A stretch of 48,113 bases of DNA from a virus. Under the pieces are notes generated by a model. The model did no database searches and had not been told where the DNA came from. It was given only the letters and a program-made list of their open reading frames with translations. Position numbers and translations under genes: made by a program. Where the stretch lies: the IMG/VR virus record IMGVR_UViG_3300023099_000010, positions 1-48,113 of that record, one strand, 5' to 3'. Shown piece by piece: positions 6,270 to 14,646 of this stretch; within the stretch, counting starts at the first letter, position 1, and each line of letters begins with the position of its first letter.

Positions 6270-8498
6270 ATGACCGACACGATTACTACCGAACAAGACC
6301 GACTCCGGGCACGCTTTCACATTCAGACCATTCCTATTTACGCTATCCAGGGTGGCAAGTGTGCTTGCGGCCATGCTCAGTGTAGCCCTTTGAAAGCGGC
6401 CAAGCACCCGATTTCGTGGTCTAGGGAGGCCAAGCCTGGGGAGCCATATGCCGTCAAGACAGGTAACGGACTGGCTGTACTCGACCTGGACCTTAAAGGC
6501 CGCTCTCTAGAAGAGGTTATCAAGCTCGTAGAGGACAACTTCGGTCCTATCCCTAAAACTTTCACTGTACGAACAGGCTCGGGTGGCGTCCACTTCTACT
6601 TCCGCACAGATACCCCTGTCAGGAACGATACCAACATCTTGGGCCCCAAGACAGGGGTAGACGTCCGAGGTGAGAACGGCATCGTCATTGGTCCGGGTAG
6701 CCCGCATCGCTCCGGCCGTGCCTACGAAATCATTTCGGATGAGCCTTTGGCCTACATGCCCGCGGCTTTGCTGGACTTGGTCCGTAAGAAAGTCATTCCC
6801 AAGGAAGAGAAGAACTATGTCAACCGGACCCCTCTTGAGGAAGGTCCCGAGCTCGAAGCGGCTGTATCCTTTTTCGTGCGCCGTATCTCGGAAGAAATGC
6901 CCCCTTCTATCGAAGGCCAAGAAGGGGATAAGGCCTTGTGGCAAGTAGCCAAGCAAGCAGCTTCTTTGAACCTCCCTCCGGAACTTAGCTGCGAACTCAC
7001 GCTACAGCACTTCAATCCCCGGTGTGAGCCGGCCTGGGACGAGAAGACGATTGAGCGGAAGATGAATCAGGCTTGGGAGAAATCCTACGTCCCTTCCGTG
7101 GATGCGGATACTATCAACTTCATTGCCAAGCGACGTCAACTGGCCATCGATGGCGAAACCCCCGAGGTCTTGAAGTTCGAAGTGCCGGATTTCGTCCGGA
7201 CCCGGAAGATTCCCGACCCGAACCATACCTACGACTACCTGGCCGTCTCGGGACTGGATAACGAGAAGCTGAAATCCCTTTCGGCCCCTCAGCTTGTCTA
7301 CGTCATGGCGAACCACCCGAGCTGGGATGGTGTGTGGCAATGGGATATCCGTTCGGAGTCCCTCGTTTGCGTTTGCCCTCCCTTGGAGCTGGACGCGGAA
7401 AGAGGTAGGGGGCTTACCGAGCGGGACAAGTTCGCCATTCGATGCTGGCTTAACGCTCAGGGGAGCTCGGCTACCGATAAGGATATCGAGTTGGCGGTAA
7501 ACGAAGCAGCTAGAGCTAATGGCTTTCACAGTATCCGGGAGTACCTAGATGCTCTGCCGGGGTGCGATATCAAGGAAGCCGAGCAAGTCTTCGACAAACT
7601 GGCCAAGGTTCTGTTTAGCGACGGGGCTCAAGAGATTGAGTCGGACTTCCTTAAGAAGTTCTGCATCGCCTCGGTTCGGCGTGCTTATCGGCCAGGGGAG
7701 CAAGTGGATACCATGCTCGTACTGTACGGGGCTCAGGGCTTGGGTAAGTCGTCTTTCGCGCGCATCCTGTTCGGGGAGGACAACTATCTAGAGCAGATGC
7801 CAGAGAAACTAGCAGGCCGGGACGCTAGCCATATGCTGGCTGGGAAGTGGTGTGTCGAGTTCGCTGAGCTGGAAACTATTTTGCGTTTGGACCAAAACGA
7901 GGTCAAAAGCTTCTTGACAAGGCGAATCGACGAATACCGCGCGTTCGGTAACGGAGCTCGTATCCGTACCCCTCGCGAGACGGTCTTTATCGGGACCACG
8001 AATGAACAAGACTTCCTCCGGGACTCCACGGGTAACCGTCGTTACTGGCCTGTCGAGGTGACCAAGAAACTGGACCTGGACCTGCTTACGGAAGCCAGGG
8101 ATACTATCTGGGGGGCCGCTAAGACCTTGGCCGAGTCGAATGAACCCCACTTCTACCATGACGAAAACTCCCCGGTCTTGGATGCCATCCGAGAGCGCTA
8201 TCTACGAGAGGATGAGTGGGCCGAGCCTATCTCTAAAGAGCTTGCGGGTCGGGACTTCGTTACAGGCTTGCAGATATTCATTGACGCTATCACTAAGGAT
8301 ACGAAAGAGGCTTTGCTGAAATACGACCGGAGAACCCAACTCCGGGTAGGCTCTATCCTCAGACAGCTAGGGTGCAAGAAGAAGACAAGGGTATGTAAAG
8401 ACGGAGTCAAGAGAACCGGGTACGAGACTCCGGACGCGATACGGAAACTCAAGATGTCGGCAAGCGGTAAGTCAGAAGCCGCAAACACGGACAGATAG
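6270..8498 (+). CDS. primase-polymerase fused to VapE-like SF3 helicase
   Basis: A 742-residue replication protein. Residues about 20-170 form an AEP/prim-pol domain with the VLDLDLKG acidic motif (70-77), SGGVHFYF (about 104-111) and a GVDVRGENGIVIGPGS segment; a Cys-rich CACGHAQC (31-38) may bind zinc. The C-terminal half is a VapE/SF3-type ATPase with Walker A YGAQGLGKSS near 487-496 and the FIGTTNEQDFLRD sensor region. It likely primes and unwinds phage DNA. GGAGG lies upstream of the start. An intrinsic terminator and the candidate origin follow directly. Confidence 0.92.
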   Translation: MTDTITTEQDRLRARFHIQTIPIYAIQGGKCACGHAQCSPLKAAKHPISWSREAKPGEPYAVKTGNGLAVLDLDLKGRSLEEVIKLVEDNFGPIPKTFTVRTGSGGVHFYFRTDTPVRNDTNILGPKTGVDVRGENGIVIGPGSPHRSGRAYEIISDEPLAYMPAALLDLVRKKVIPKEEKNYVNRTPLEEGPELEAAVSFFVRRISEEMPPSIEGQEGDKALWQVAKQAASLNLPPELSCELTLQHFNPRCEPAWDEKTIERKMNQAWEKSYVPSVDADTINFIAKRRQLAIDGETPEVLKFEVPDFVRTRKIPDPNHTYDYLAVSGLDNEKLKSLSAPQLVYVMANHPSWDGVWQWDIRSESLVCVCPPLELDAERGRGLTERDKFAIRCWLNAQGSSATDKDIELAVNEAARANGFHSIREYLDALPGCDIKEAEQVFDKLAKVLFSDGAQEIESDFLKKFCIASVRRAYRPGEQVDTMLVLYGAQGLGKSSFARILFGEDNYLEQMPEKLAGRDASHMLAGKWCVEFAELETILRLDQNEVKSFLTRRIDEYRAFGNGARIRTPRETVFIGTTNEQDFLRDSTGNRRYWPVEVTKKLDLDLLTEARDTIWGAAKTLAESNEPHFYHDENSPVLDAIRERYLREDEWAEPISKELAGRDFVTGLQIFIDAITKDTKEALLKYDRRTQLRVGSILRQLGCKKKTRVCKDGVKRTGYETPDAIRKLKMSASGKSEAANTDR

Positions 8499-8500
8499 GC

Positions 8501-8534
8501 AAAAGCCCCGAACCTAACAAGGTCGGGGCTTTTC
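8501..8534 (+). terminator. rho-independent terminator after primase gene
   Basis: AAAAGCCCCGA pairs with TCGGGGCTTTT with a short inner stem CC/GG, followed by TCTCTT. It ends transcription before the iteron region. Confidence 0.9.
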
Positions 8535-8588
8535 TCTTAGTGGAGGGAATCGTAGTGGCACCGTGGGAGAACCGTACTTTTGAAAAGA

Positions 8589-8624
8589 ACGATTCCGAAA
8601 AAGCTTAGATGTTCCGCATACTTA
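8589..8624 (+). repeat. left arm of 36-bp perfect inverted repeat
   Basis: Matches the complement of 8753-8788 base for base over 36 positions; contains a HindIII-type AAGCTT. The spacer is 128 bases. No coding capacity in either arm. Confidence 0.95.
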
Positions 8625-8752
8625 CAGACAGGGAATCGTGGGAATCGTTCTTTTTTAGAAATTAAGAGAGAGAGTAAAGGATAGGGCCTCCCGGTGCTGT
8701 GGTGGGGAATCGGACATTGACGAAAAGAACGATGTCATCGATTCCCGAGGGT

Positions 8753-8788
8753 TAAGTATGCGGAACATCTAAGCTTTTTCGGAATCGT
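8753..8788 (-). repeat. right arm of 36-bp perfect inverted repeat
   Basis: Exact complement of 8589-8624. Both arms carry a GAATCGT element at their outer end. Confidence 0.95.
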
Positions 8789-8831
8789 ACTACGGTTCCG
8801 GGGACGGTTCTAGAGCCACTACGATTCTGCC

Positions 8832-8909
8832 TTATCCGTTATCTTGACATCCCCCTAGGTCTGGCGTCCGCTATGACGGATAACTCCGACCCGGGCTATC
8901 CTTAGAGGT
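8832..8909 (+). promoter_or_regulatory. late promoter region for protease gene
   Basis: GGC-TATCCT at 8897-8902 lies 7 bases before the ATG, giving a nearly leaderless start and matching the GGCTAnnnT element of other late genes. Upstream, TTATCCGT (8832-8839) and ACGGATAA (8876-8883) form an inverted pair around a TTGACA (8844-8849). The TTGACA is wrongly spaced (22 bp) for the nearby TATGAC, so its use is uncertain. Confidence 0.45.
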
Positions 8910-10079
8910 ATGAGCTTCCACGTAGACTTCCGCGGCCCTCTTACTGGCGCTAAGACCATGCCGGATGGCACGCTAAGGGTTAAGGCCCATTTAGCTCGCA
9001 CTGGCATCCAGACCTATAACTACTCAGATGGCCGGACTGTCCGAGAGTACCGAGACGAAGCCGAGGTCTTCTCAGAGGACAGTCTCGACACCTTCCGAGG
9101 TGCGGCCCTGACTGTCGAGCATCCTAACGCCAAGGTAGAGCCCCGCTTGTGGCGCTCGGTAGCTGTGGGTCATGTAGGGGACGACGTCCGCAGGGATGGC
9201 AACCTGCTAGCCGCCACTCTTTATATCAAAGACGACGCAACCATTGCCCGGGTCAAGTCGGGCGAGCTCGTAGAAATCTCATGTGGCTATGACTGCAAGA
9301 TGGTTCCAGAGGCTGGCCGTACTGACTCAGGGGAAGAGTACGACGCAAGGCAAACCCAGGTGCGGGCTAACCATGTGGCCCTTGGCCCTGCTAACTGGGG
9401 CCGAGCTGGCCGTAACGTGCGGCTCTACCTCGACTCGAAAGAGACCCAGCCGGATTCGGCTAGTATTGCCTTTAGCACCACTAGCGAGGATTCATCTATT
9501 ATGACGGACGAAGAGAAGAAGGCCAAGGCCGAAGCAGACAAGAAAGCAGCCGAGGCTAAGGCCAAGGAAGAGGCGGACCGTAAAGAGTCCGAGCTCGCGG
9601 CCGAAAAGGCTCTAGCCGAGCAAGCGGCCAAGGTCCCGGCAGTAACCCCCGAAGCAGTCCCAGCCCCTACCCAGCCAGAGCCCGGCCAGGTCAAGCCCCC
9701 GGGTAACATTGACTCAGCCGATGCAGTCAAGTTCGATAGCACGGTAGACGAGCGACTAGAGGTACTCGATAGCGCACGCAAGGTCATCCCCGGCTTCGAC
9801 CACAAGGGTAAGTCCAATGCGCAAATCCGTCGGGAGGTTGTCGAGGCCAAGGGACTAAAGACTGACTCCAAGTCAGATGACTACGTAACCGCTCGCTTTG
9901 ACTCCCTCGTAGAGGAAGCCCTTAAGCAGGATGCGGCCGATGGCGCGCTAGGCAACGTTCGCACCGTGGCATCCAACCCTGTCGTAAAGACGGACAAGGC
10001 CGAAAGCGCGCGCGAGAAGATGGTACGAGAGAACAACGAAGCTTGGAAGAACAAGACCAAGCCCCGCGGCCAAAAGTAA
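8910..10079 (+). CDS. DUF2213 prohead protease fused to scaffold
   Basis: The N-terminal ~190 residues match the DUF2213 maturation-protease pattern: RDEAEVFSEDSLDTFRGA with TVEHP, VAVGHVGDDVR, GELVEISCGYDC and RANHVALGP. From Met198 (position 9501) the protein becomes a Lys/Glu/Ala-rich coiled coil typical of a scaffolding domain, followed by a Pro-rich linker and a helical tail. GAGG lies 13 nt before the internal ATG, so a shorter scaffold-only product (9501-10079) is possible, as in lambda C/Nu3. First gene of the late virion block. Confidence 0.85.
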   Translation: MSFHVDFRGPLTGAKTMPDGTLRVKAHLARTGIQTYNYSDGRTVREYRDEAEVFSEDSLDTFRGAALTVEHPNAKVEPRLWRSVAVGHVGDDVRRDGNLLAATLYIKDDATIARVKSGELVEISCGYDCKMVPEAGRTDSGEEYDARQTQVRANHVALGPANWGRAGRNVRLYLDSKETQPDSASIAFSTTSEDSSIMTDEEKKAKAEADKKAAEAKAKEEADRKESELAAEKALAEQAAKVPAVTPEAVPAPTQPEPGQVKPPGNIDSADAVKFDSTVDERLEVLDSARKVIPGFDHKGKSNAQIRREVVEAKGLKTDSKSDDYVTARFDSLVEEALKQDAADGALGNVRTVASNPVVKTDKAESAREKMVRENNEAWKNKTKPRGQK

Positions 10080-10110
10080 ACCGGCTAGTATAGCAATACA
10101 GAGGAATCAA

Positions 10111-10587
10111 ATGCCAGTTCAGACCACCTACAATCAGTTTAACCCGGTAGCCGTACCTGGTATGCTATTCGACTTTGCGAGCGATGCTAGTGGCATTGTC
10201 TCGTTTGAGTCGGCTACCGCACTACCAGCTGGCCGCTTCGTTTCCTTGGACGCTAACGGACGTGCGGTACTAGCCAACGGCTCGCTACCTATCATCGGCG
10301 TTACCGTCTACTCCGCGACCAAGTATCAGCAACCGAGCGGCTACCCGGCTAATACGATTGTTCCGATTCTACGCAAGGGACGCATCTTTGCAGAGAAGGC
10401 AGTTGGAGCTACGGCACCGGCCTTCGGTGTTATCGCTCAGCGCCACGCTTCGGACGGCACGGTTGTATCTACGGCCGGTGTCAACGTAGTCGGTGCCTCT
10501 GGCTACCAGCGCGGGACCACGGCCCAGCTCGTTATCCCCACCAACTGTGCGCTAGTCGAGCTTAACCTACCGCTCGTAGCGGCCTAA
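10111..10587 (+). CDS. DUF2190-like capsid cement/decoration protein
   Basis: A 158-residue Gly/Ala/Val-rich beta protein directly before the major capsid gene. The pattern ALPAGRFVSLDANGRAVLANG followed by IIGVTVYSA is typical of the small structural cement proteins of this family. AGAGGA lies 8 nt before the ATG, and a GGC-TAGTAT element lies further upstream. It probably stabilises the capsid surface. Confidence 0.75.
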   Translation: MPVQTTYNQFNPVAVPGMLFDFASDASGIVSFESATALPAGRFVSLDANGRAVLANGSLPIIGVTVYSATKYQQPSGYPANTIVPILRKGRIFAEKAVGATAPAFGVIAQRHASDGTVVSTAGVNVVGASGYQRGTTAQLVIPTNCALVELNLPLVAA

Positions 10588-10610
10588 TCCCTTACTTGGC
10601 TTAGAATAAT

Positions 10611-11606
10611 ATGAAACTAGATTCACTACAGCGATACTTTCAGACGGTAGGCCCCTCGGTCGACCCAACCGCACGTTGGGACGCTAACGAGTCCCTCGCA
10701 TTCGCTCGACAGCTTGAGTTCATCTATACCCAGACGTACGACGTCAAGTATGCGGACCTCAAGGCACGTACCCTCATCCCGGTCGATACCTCGGTACCGC
10801 CTGGCGCGGAGCTCTACTCGTACAAGGTCTTTAACGAGGTAGGTGAGGCCAAGCTCGTAGACGATTACGCAACCGACTTCCCCAATGTCGAGCTTTTCGG
10901 TACCGAGTCTTTTGGTAAGATTGTCTCGCTTGGTGACTCGTACCAATACAGCATTCAGGACATGCGGCGTGCTCAGCTAATGAACATGCCGCTACAGGCC
11001 AAGAAGGCTCTAGCCGCACGCCACGTTATCGAGCGTAAGCTTGACTACATCGCTTGTGTTGGCGCCCTAAACGGCACTGTCCCGGGCTTCGCTACGAATA
11101 CCAACGTACCGGCGCTTAGCTCGGCCTCGACTCCAGCCCTTACCGCGGGCACCTGGGCTAGCCGTGCAAACACCTCAGCGGGTAGCCAAACGATTATCAA
11201 TGACTTGCTCGTGGCCCAGCAGGACATCTTCACCAAGTCGCTCGGCTTGGCTGCCGGTCGGGACCTAGTCCTACCCCTAGCGGCTTACGCAGAGCTCGTA
11301 CGCCGGACCATTAGCCCGGACAACGGCTTTGACCAACGCACGCTTTTGGACTTCCTCCTGCAGACGGGCCGGTTCGATTCTATCGAGCCTTGGGTTGCCC
11401 TCGCTACGGCTGGCCCCGCGGCTGCCCCCCGAGGTGTCATCTACGACCGTAGCCCAGAGAACCTGCAGCTAGTCATTAGCCAGGATTTCGAACAGCTAGC
11501 CCCCCAGGCGGTTGGCATGACCTTCAAGGTTCTTTGCCATATGCGTACCGGTGGTGTAGAAATCTTCTACCCAATGACCATGCGGTACCTAGACGGTATT
11601 GCGTAA
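10611..11606 (+). CDS. major capsid protein (DUF2184-like)
   Basis: A 331-residue protein with the order expected of the DUF2184 HK97-fold capsid family: N-terminal helix with ARQLEFIYTQTYDVKYADLKAR (split here as residues ~29-50), SYKVFNEVGEAKLV, an E-loop-like FGTESFGKIVSLGDSYQYS, and a C-terminal FKVLCHMRTGGVEIFYP strand. It follows protease/scaffold and cement genes and ends at a strong terminator, consistent with very high expression. Confidence 0.88.
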   Translation: MKLDSLQRYFQTVGPSVDPTARWDANESLAFARQLEFIYTQTYDVKYADLKARTLIPVDTSVPPGAELYSYKVFNEVGEAKLVDDYATDFPNVELFGTESFGKIVSLGDSYQYSIQDMRRAQLMNMPLQAKKALAARHVIERKLDYIACVGALNGTVPGFATNTNVPALSSASTPALTAGTWASRANTSAGSQTIINDLLVAQQDIFTKSLGLAAGRDLVLPLAAYAELVRRTISPDNGFDQRTLLDFLLQTGRFDSIEPWVALATAGPAAAPRGVIYDRSPENLQLVISQDFEQLAPQAVGMTFKVLCHMRTGGVEIFYPMTMRYLDGIA

Positions 11607-11631
11607 AGCCCGTACATAGGCTTGGCCTAGA

Positions 11632-11663
11632 CCCCGACCCTACCCAGGGCCGGGGTTTCTTTA
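11632..11663 (+). terminator. rho-independent terminator after capsid gene
   Basis: CCCCG-a-CCCT / AGGG-c-CGGGG hairpin with loop accc, then TTTCTTTA. It isolates capsid transcription from the convergent minus-strand pair that follows. Confidence 0.88.
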
Positions 11664-11912
11664 TTCTTGCGTCTTGAGCTTGAACATAACAATATCGTGC
11701 AGTGAGTAGTAGATGTCTTTGACGTAACAGTTACCGTCCCTGTAGCATTGCTCTACCCAGCGCTCCGCCTCTTGTCTAGCTGTGTATGTGATTCCGTCGT
11801 GCTCAGTCGGAGCAATCATAGCCGTAACTAGTCGGCCCCGGTTTGACCACAGTTCGACATGACAAATATCCTGCTTTGCCGACTCGGCCGGGGTTCGGTA
11901 GGGGGAGTTCAT
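11661..11912 (-). CDS. hypothetical protein (83 aa), accessory
   Basis: A small soluble protein with an antiparallel-beta look (ICHVELWSNRGRLVTAMIAP), second gene of a two-gene minus-strand insert inside the virion operon. Its start overlaps the upstream stop by 4 bases. No recognised domain. Function unknown. Confidence 0.65.
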   Translation of the reverse strand: MNSPYRTPAESAKQDICHVELWSNRGRLVTAMIAPTEHDGITYTARQEAERWVEQCYRDGNCYVKDIYYSLHDIVMFKLKTQE

Positions 11913-12337
11913 TGGTTAACCTTCCTTGCGTGGTAGGTGTCTCGGTTTTGCTTGTTCAACTTTTCCTTATTCTTTCGGTTGTATTCGGCAAGATACGCTC
12001 TCTTCTTCTCTCTATTGGCCTCTAAATAGGTTCTGTCTTTCTGCTTCTTGGCCTCTTTACAGCATTCAGGGGTGCACCCCTTGGCGAAAAGGCCAGACTT
12101 CTTGCGGGGCCGGTAGGCTTTGCCGCACGAGGTGTTTTCACACACACGAAGCTCTGTTACGTCAACGTCAAAGTCGATACCCTCAGCCCGAAGAAGAGAC
12201 ATAGCCAGCTCTTCTTCGGTAATGACTCGCATAACTGTACCGTCAGGGGCCGTCGTGTATATCTTACGATGCGCCTTCTTGGCTCTAAGTACAGGGGCCA
12301 CTAGGCCGGCTACCTCTAGCTTCTCTATCTTGCGCAT
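11909..12337 (-). CDS. zinc-ribbon-like hypothetical protein with basic tail
   Basis: A 142-residue protein. The middle holds CENTSCG and CTPECC cysteine pairs (about residues 66-96), suggesting one treble-clef or ribbon zinc site. The last 45 residues are a Lys/Arg-rich charged helix. The N-terminal part may be a small winged-helix-like segment (KIEKLEVAGLVAPVLRA), so DNA binding is plausible but not shown. It has its own host-type promoter (12338-12375) and behaves as an accessory gene. Confidence 0.65.
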   Translation of the reverse strand: MRKIEKLEVAGLVAPVLRAKKAHRKIYTTAPDGTVMRVITEEELAMSLLRAEGIDFDVDVTELRVCENTSCGKAYRPRKKSGLFAKGCTPECCKEAKKQKDRTYLEANREKKRAYLAEYNRKNKEKLNKQNRDTYHARKVNQ

Positions 12338-12375
12338 GATTCCCCGACCTTAACCCCAAGGCCCTTCTCCGTCAA
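12338..12375 (-). promoter_or_regulatory. sigma70-type promoter for accessory pair
   Basis: On the minus strand TTGACG (12370-12375), a 17-bp spacer and TAAGGT (12347-12352), then 9 bases to the ATG. It overlaps the divergent TAGGAT element of the plus-strand gene at 12400. Confidence 0.75.
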
Positions 12376-12387
12376 GTTCTTTCGGAC

Positions 12388-12393
12388 TAGGAT
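12388..12393 (+). promoter_or_regulatory. -10 element, leaderless start of connector gene
   Basis: GAC-TAGGAT with exactly six bases to the ATG at 12400; no good -35. There is no Shine-Dalgarno sequence, consistent with leaderless translation. Confidence 0.55.
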
Positions 12394-12399
12394 ACTACT

Positions 12400-12690
12400 A
12401 TGGCAGATGTAGCAGGCTTCCGAACGCGCTTCCCTGAGTTCCAAAACATCCCGGACGCGGCTATCTCAGGGCACCTAGCCGGCGCACTCCTAGAGATTGA
12501 CCCGGTCATGTGGCGCTTGAAAGCGGACGAAGGTACCTACTACTTGACCGCGCATAAGCTTGTCCTATCCCCTTGGGGCCAGGGAGCTCGTACGGCTAAA
12601 GACGGGGTCTATATCAAGGGTCAGACTCTCTATTGGCAAGAATACGTCCGGCTTATGCGCTCGGTCGCGACGGGGCCTAGGGTTATCTAG
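12400..12690 (+). CDS. DUF4054-like head-tail connector protein
   Basis: 96 residues starting FRTRFPEFxNIPDAAI, then LTAHKLVLSPWG, the hallmark order of DUF4054 adaptor proteins, which sit on the portal ring as head-completion connectors. Start lies six bases after a TAGGAT hexamer. Overlaps the next gene by one base (tagTG). Confidence 0.8.
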   Translation: MADVAGFRTRFPEFQNIPDAAISGHLAGALLEIDPVMWRLKADEGTYYLTAHKLVLSPWGQGARTAKDGVYIKGQTLYWQEYVRLMRSVATGPRVI

Positions 12691-13232
12691 TGGCTAAGTC
12701 GATTGGGGTCCGGATTAAGGATAAAGACAAGGGCTACAAGAAGATGCTTAAACGTGTCTTGGCCCAGCAACCTAAAGAGGTGTCCGTGGGTATCTTCGAC
12801 GCAGAAGCCAGTCAGGTGCACGAAGAACCTCAGCGTTTCATCGGTCCGGTACAAGAGGGGGCAGAAGCCCCGAACCCCAAGCCACGTAAGCCCATGACCG
12901 TGGGCGAAATTGCAGAGATTCACGAGTATGGTCTAGGGAATAACCCTGAACGCTCCTTTATCCGAGCTTGGGTAGATGAGAACCCGGGGAAGATTCGCGC
13001 GGCTATGACTCGGTTACTCGAGTCTGTAATCAAGGGAAAACGCACGAAGGAAACAGCCATGAATGCCTTTGGCCTTTGGGCCGTGGGCCAGATGCAAAAG
13101 CGTATTGCGGCCGGTATTGCCCCCGGCTTGTCTCCCGTAACCATCCTGCGCAAAGGCTCGGCTATTCCCCTTATCGATACAGGCCAGCTCAGGGCTAGTA
13201 TCACTTACCAAGTCAAGTTTACGGGTTCCTAA
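12690..13232 (+). CDS. neck / tail-completion protein (HK97 gp10-like)
   Basis: 180 residues, GTG start fused to the upstream stop. The middle has EIAEIHEYGLGNNPERSFIR, followed by a helix and PLIDTGQLRASITYQV near the end, a pattern shared by gp10/virion-morphogenesis neck proteins. It lies between the connector and the tail terminator, as expected for a neck component. Confidence 0.75.
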   Translation: MAKSIGVRIKDKDKGYKKMLKRVLAQQPKEVSVGIFDAEASQVHEEPQRFIGPVQEGAEAPNPKPRKPMTVGEIAEIHEYGLGNNPERSFIRAWVDENPGKIRAAMTRLLESVIKGKRTKETAMNAFGLWAVGQMQKRIAAGIAPGLSPVTILRKGSAIPLIDTGQLRASITYQVKFTGS

Positions 13233-14008
13233 TGCTAGTCAATCAAGAAGCCATCCGACAAGCCCTAGCCTTTTGTATTGGGGAGGGCATTACCGTCTAC
13301 TGGGATGGTGAGCCTGAAATGCCTATGTATACGGTACCCTACACCGTAGGAGTAGGTCCGGCCGGGGCCTGTTACGTAGTTGTCAAGCTAGGCCAAGCTA
13401 TCCAGGTCGGGGGGGATGACTTCCGTAACGACTTCAACGAAACTAGCGAGCTCGTAGAGATGACCGTTTCAGGCAACCGCTTGGCTACGCTAAGCCTTCG
13501 GGTCGAGTCCAACTCCAGGGAAGAATCGACCGAGACGACCGAGCGGGTACGTACCCGGCTTAGGTTCCGAGCTCCCCGGGAGATTCTCAAAGCGGCCAAT
13601 ATCTCTATCGCCAGCATCGAGGCTACCCAAAACGTAGATTACTCCTGGGACAACCGAGATATCAGTGCTTGTGTGCTCGACATTCGGCTTAACATCGGCT
13701 CGAATGACCGGGACGAAGACGTTACCTACATCGAAACGGTGAACACCACGGACGTAGTGTCCGGCCCAGCCCGGCCTAGGGTGACCACGGCCGTAGACAT
13801 GTCCGGTACCGTAGCTATCAACGGCACGGGCTACGAGCTTGGGGCTTTGGTCGTTATCGACGGGCAGACATACACGCCAGCCATGGTAGAGCCTACCCTA
13901 ATCCTGGTATCTGCTCCTCTTCCCCCTGGCACATACACCGTTACCGTAATCAACCCCACCCTACAGACCTCAGGCTCTACAGGGTCGGGGAAACTTACGG
14001 TTGCCTAG
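13232..14008 (+). CDS. tail terminator-like neck protein with C-terminal IPT/TIG domain
   Basis: The N-terminal ~165 residues resemble the phage neck terminator family (ALAFCIGEG..., DDFRNDFNETSELVEMTVSGNR..., NVDYSWDNRDISACVLDIRLNI). The last ~80 residues form an Ig-like IPT/TIG domain (GTVAINGTGYELGALVVIDGQ...GTYTVTVINP) that most terminators lack. Such domains often decorate virions and may bind host surface sugars. It probably caps the tail before head joining. Confidence 0.75.
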   Translation: MLVNQEAIRQALAFCIGEGITVYWDGEPEMPMYTVPYTVGVGPAGACYVVVKLGQAIQVGGDDFRNDFNETSELVEMTVSGNRLATLSLRVESNSREESTETTERVRTRLRFRAPREILKAANISIASIEATQNVDYSWDNRDISACVLDIRLNIGSNDRDEDVTYIETVNTTDVVSGPARPRVTTAVDMSGTVAINGTGYELGALVVIDGQTYTPAMVEPTLILVSAPLPPGTYTVTVINPTLQTSGSTGSGKLTVA

Positions 14009-14010
14009 GC

Positions 14011-14016
14011 TAGAAT
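14011..14016 (+). promoter_or_regulatory. late -10 element before lysis block
   Basis: GGC-TAGAAT followed by exactly six bases and ATG (14023), with no Shine-Dalgarno sequence. Same layout as 25813-25818 and 27933-27938. Confidence 0.6.
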
Positions 14017-14022
14017 ACCTAC

Positions 14023-14646
14023 ATGGCCGACCCCAAAGACACCCGATACATCCCCGATTCTAGGGTCGACCCGAGGGCCGAGCCCCCTTCCGCGCGTTCG
14101 AAGTTGGACACTCCGGTAGAGGGTTCTAGCAAAAGACCTCCTTTGCCCCCAGGCGCGAAGGTCTATCAGCCTCATTTCAGCGCCAAACAGACCCGGCAAC
14201 TAGAGGCCCCGGACGCATTCGCGGCTATCCAGGACTTGCGTTCGGACCTCAAGCGACGATTCGAGAGTTACGAGAAGGGTCTTCGCGAGCTCACCGAACG
14301 TACTTCGGAGCTAGAGCGCGGCCAGGGAGTTGTCTCCCACAATGACCTAAGCCAGGCGAAAGAGCTAGCCGATGCCCTGATTCGTGTCAAGAAACTAGAA
14401 GAAGACCTACCCAAGGCTACCGGGCTGGCCGTAGAGAAGGCCAACGCCAAGCAGACAGTTGACCTCAAGTCAAACAAGTTAACCGAATACCTACGCCTAC
14501 TTGGGGTAGTTATCGGTACGGCTGTAGCCTCTTACTTCGCTTCGTACAAGGGTTCCAGCGAAGCCCCCAAAACCCCTACTATCGTCAACGTCCAACCCCA
14601 GACCCAAGCCCCGGCGGCCCCAGCTCCCTCGGCTACCGGGCTATGA
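14023..14646 (+). CDS. coiled-coil membrane protein, possible lysis-block factor
   Basis: 207 residues: a Pro-rich N-terminus, a long charged coiled coil (about 65-160, SDLKRRFESYEKGLRELTER...), one hydrophobic segment (LRLLGVVIGTAVASYFASY, about 161-179) and a Pro/Ala-rich tail. The charged stalk with a single membrane anchor could be a spanin-like or holin-partner protein. No family is recognised. Its stop overlaps the next gene. Confidence 0.7.
   Translation: MADPKDTRYIPDSRVDPRAEPPSARSKLDTPVEGSSKRPPLPPGAKVYQPHFSAKQTRQLEAPDAFAAIQDLRSDLKRRFESYEKGLRELTERTSELERGQGVVSHNDLSQAKELADALIRVKKLEEDLPKATGLAVEKANAKQTVDLKSNKLTEYLRLLGVVIGTAVASYFASYKGSSEAPKTPTIVNVQPQTQAPAAPAPSATGL

Larger units (their letters stand above)
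8541..8830. other. candidate replication origin (iterons and long inverted repeat)
   Basis: At least six full or near-full copies of GAATCGT or its complement ACGATTC occur in about 280 bases (near 8547, 8589, 8633, 8642, 8783, 8821), with further partial copies (near 8707, 8729, 8739). AAAAGAACGATTCC at 8583-8596 is the exact complement of 8641-8654. A 36-bp perfect inverted repeat encloses the middle. The position, directly after the primase/helicase and before the late genes, fits an iteron origin. A repressor-bound control region is the alternative. Confidence 0.55.

Noticed and set aside
8844-8879. TTGACA/TATGAC promoter before the protease gene
   Set aside because: The spacer is 22 bp, too long for a sigma70 promoter. 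The nearer TATCCT hexamer 7 bases from the ATG fits the late pattern better.
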